A stretch of 64,000 bases of DNA from Symbiodinium natans (Eukaryota; Sar; Dinophyceae; Suessiales; Symbiodiniaceae). The stretch covers positions 124,001 to 188,000 of the forward strand of contig CAJNDS010002388.1 of assembly GCA_905221605.1 (NCBI GenBank). Reading direction: 5' to 3'. The notes under the pieces are model-generated. The model was not told the DNA's origin. It ran no database searches and was given only the letters and a program-made list of their open reading frames with translations. The position numbers and the translations under genes are program-made. Shown here in pieces: positions 61,401 to 64,000 of this stretch (positions are counted from its first letter, which is position 1; each line of letters begins with the position of its first letter).

Positions 61401-64000
61401 AAGCACCAGCTGATGCTCATGATGCTCGGGGGTTTGGGCTTGAAAGCGCGGGCCAGCACCGCTGATGCTTATGATGCTCGGGCGTTTGGGGTTTGAAAGC
61501 CCGGGCCAGCACCAGCTGATGCTCATGATGCTCGGGGGTTTGGGCGCTGATGTTCATGATGCCCAGGGGTTTGGGCTTGAAAGCCCGGGCCAGCACCAGC
61601 TGATGCTCATGATGCTCGGGGGTTTGGGTTTTGAAAGCGCGGGCCAGCACTGGGTTTTGAAAGCCCGGGCCAGCACCAGCTGTGGGTTTGAAAGCCCCGG
61701 GCCAGCACCAGCTGATGTTCATGATGCTCGGAGGGGTTTTGAAATTCGGGGGTTTGGGTTTTGAAAGCCCGGGCCAGCTCCAGCTGATGCTCATGATGCT
61801 CGGGGGTTTGGGTGTGGAAAGCGCGGGCAAGCACCAGCTGATGTTCATGATGCTCGAGGGTTTGGGGGGTGAATGCCCGGGCCAAGCACCAGCTGATGCT
61901 CATGACGCTCGGGGTTTTGGGGGTGAATGCCCGGGCCAAGCACCAGCTGATGCTCATGATGCTCGGGGGTTTGGGCTTGAAAGCCCGGGCCAGCACCAGC
62001 TGATGCTCATGATGCTCGGGGGTTTGGGTGTGGAAAGCCCTGGCCAGCGCAAGCTGATGCTCATGACGCTCGGGGGGTTGGGTGTGGAAAGCCCTGGCCA
62101 GCGCAAGCTGATGCTCATGATGCTCGGGGGGTTGGGTGTGGAAAGCCCGGGCCAGCACCAGCTGATGCTCATGATGCTTCGGGGGTTTGAGTGTGGAAAG
62201 CCCGGGCCAGCACCAGCTGATGCTCATGATGCTCGGGGGTTTGGGTGTGGAAAGCCCGCGCAAGCACCAGCTGATGCTCATGATGCTCGGGGTTTGGGTG
62301 TGGAAAGCCCGGGCCAGCACCAGCTGATGCTCATGATGCTCGGGGGTTTGGGTGTGGAAAGCCCGGGCAAGCACCAGCTGATGCTCATGATGCTCGGGGG
62401 TTTGGGTGTGGAAAGCCCGGGCCAGCACCACTGATGCTCATGATGCTCGGGGGGTTGGGCTTGAAAGCCCGGGTCAGCACCAGCTGATGCTCATGATGCT
62501 TCGGGGGTTTGGGTGTGGAAAGCCCGGGCCAGCGCAAGCTGATGCTCATGATGCTCGGGGTTTGGGTGTGGAAAGCCCGGGCCAGCACCACGCCCGGGCC
62601 AGCACCAGCTGATGCTCATGATGCTCGGGGGTTTGTGTGTGGAAAGCCCGGGCCAGCACCAACTGATGCGCATGATGCTCGGGGGTTTGGGTGTGGAAAG
62701 CCAGGGCAAGCACCAGCTGACATGATGCTCGGGGGTTTGGGCATGAAAGCCCGGGCCAGCACCGCTGATGCTCATGATGCTCGGGCGTTTGGGCCGGGCC
62801 AGCACCAGCTAATGCTCATGATGCTCGGGCGTTTGGGGTGTGAAAGCCCCGGGCCAGCACCGATGCTCATGATGCTCGGGGGTTTGGGTGCGGCTGATGC
62901 TCATGATGCTCGGGGGTTTGGGTGTGGAAAGCCAGGGCAAGCACCAACTGATGCTCATGATGCTCGGGGGTTTGGGGTGGAAATCCAGGGCAAGCACCAG
63001 CTGATGCTCATGATGCTCGGGCGTTTGGGCTTGAAAGCCCGGCCAGCACCACTGATGCTCATGATGCTTGTGGAAAGCCCGGGCAAGCACCAGCTGATGC
63101 TCATGATGCTCGGGGGTTTGGGCTTGAAAGCCCGGGCCAGCACCGCTCAAGCTCATGATGCTCGGGCGTTTGGGGTTTGAAGGCCCCGGGCCAGCACCAG
63201 CTGATGCTCATGATGCTCGGGCGTTTGGGGTTTGAAAGCCCGGGCCAGCACCAGCTGATGCTCATGATGCTGGAGGGTTTGGGGGGGTGAATGCCGGGGC
63301 CAAGCACCAGCTGATGCTCATGACGCTCGGGGTTTTGGGGGTGAATGCCCGGGCCAAGCACCAGCTGATGCTCATGATGCCCGGGCCAGCACCAGCTGAT
63401 GCTCATGATGCTCGGGGCTTTGGGTGTGGAAAGCCCTGGCAAGAGCAAGCTGATGCTCATGATGTTTCGGGGGTTTGAGTGTGGAAAGCCCGGGCCAGCA
63501 CCAGCTGATGCTCATGATGCTCGGGGGTTTGGGTGTGGAAAGCCTGGGCAAGCACCAGCTGATGCTCATGATGCTCGGGGGTTTGGGTGTGGAAAGCCCG
63601 GGCCTGCACCAGCTGATGCTCATGATGCTCGGGGGTTTGGGTGTGGAAAGCCCGGGCAAACACCAGCTGATGCTCATGATGCTCGGGGGTTTGGGTGTGG
63701 AAAGCCCGGGCCAGCACCACTGTTGCTCATGATGCTCGGGGGGTTGGGCTTGAAAGCCCGGGCCAGCACCAGCTGATGCTCATGATGCTTGTGGGAAGCC
63801 CGGGCAAGCACCAGCTGATGCTCATGATGCTCGGGGGTTTGGGCTTGAAAGCCCGGGCCAGCACCGCTCAAGCTCATGATGCTCGGGCGTTTGGGGTTTG
63901 AAAGCCCCGGGCCAGCACCAGCTGATGCTCATGATGCTCGGGCGTTTGGGGTTTGAAAGCCCGGGCCAGCACCAGCTGATGCTCATGATGCTCGGGGTTT
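58430..64000 (+). repeat. 54-bp minisatellite running off the window
   Basis: About a hundred copies of a ~54-base unit, core CAGCTGATGCTCATGATGCTC then GGGGGTTTGGG and GAAAGCCCGGGCCAGCAC. The unit is 18 codons long with no stop in several frames, so long open frames appear on both strands; I treat these as artefacts. Truncated units and a higher-order period of about 1.5 kb are visible. Confidence 0.95.

Noticed and set aside
58350-63901. Long open frames on both strands, up to ~275 codons
   Set aside because: The 54-bp unit is a multiple of three and stop-free. No start, splice or codon evidence favours any frame.
58430-64000. CRISPR-like array
   Set aside because: The units are contiguous and vary gradually, with no unique spacers, and the DNA is eukaryotic.

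Overview
The window looks like nuclear DNA of a dinoflagellate. The main reason is the splice sites. Three multi-exon genes can be reconstructed here, and their introns start with GT, GC or GA and end in AG, usually with AG|G at both junctions. That mixture is a known dinoflagellate trait. Gene density is low, most genes lie on the plus strand, and plant-type telomere-like arrays (TTTAGGG on one strand, CCCTAAA on the other) are scattered through the introns. I cannot name a species.

Layout. (1) 982-4928: a mobile element with roughly 0.46-0.49 kb terminal inverted repeats. Its minus strand encodes a tyrosine recombinase in two exons. (2) 5.3-8 kb: a ~146-bp tandem repeat, GC-rich blocks and very long TAG/AGT microsatellites. 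(3) 8397-8855 (minus): a small coiled-coil protein gene. 9579-11955 (plus): a 14-exon gene for a coiled-coil protein with an arginine/serine-rich tail; all its exons are multiples of three and six of them are exactly 42 nt. (4) 12.7-15.2 kb: a 132-bp tandem repeat and a satellite mixed with TTTAGGG. (5) 15.8-29.1 kb: an intronless block carrying one 10.3-kb reading frame. Three shorter frames precede it, and each appears to join the next by a +1 shift exactly at its stop codon, for a predicted 3,925-residue protein. A GATAG motif occurs about every 110 bases on the plus strand only, and continues past the coding part. (6) 29.3-49.07 kb (plus): the C-terminal part of a neutral ceramidase in about 20 small exons. 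(7) 49.4-56.4 kb (plus): the N-terminal (TGS domain) part of a threonyl-tRNA synthetase in small exons. (8) 58.4-64.0 kb: a 54-bp minisatellite that runs off the window.

How it fits together. The ceramidase and synthetase genes are ordinary housekeeping genes in the same direction. Their introns have become reservoirs for telomere-like arrays and small inverted-repeat (MITE-like) elements. Many introns carry TTTAGGG near one end and CCCTAAA near the other, so the two ends could pair in the transcript. The ceramidase is recognisable only from its middle onward, and its first visible exon begins about 170 bases after the giant reading-frame block ends, so that block may have displaced or separated the first half. 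The giant block is the best candidate for an undescribed system: no reverse transcriptase, polymerase or helicase motif is visible, but it has long coiled coils, two cysteine clusters, a possible RNA 2'-phosphotransferase-like region, structured repeats in its 3' part and an unusual strand-specific sequence signature.
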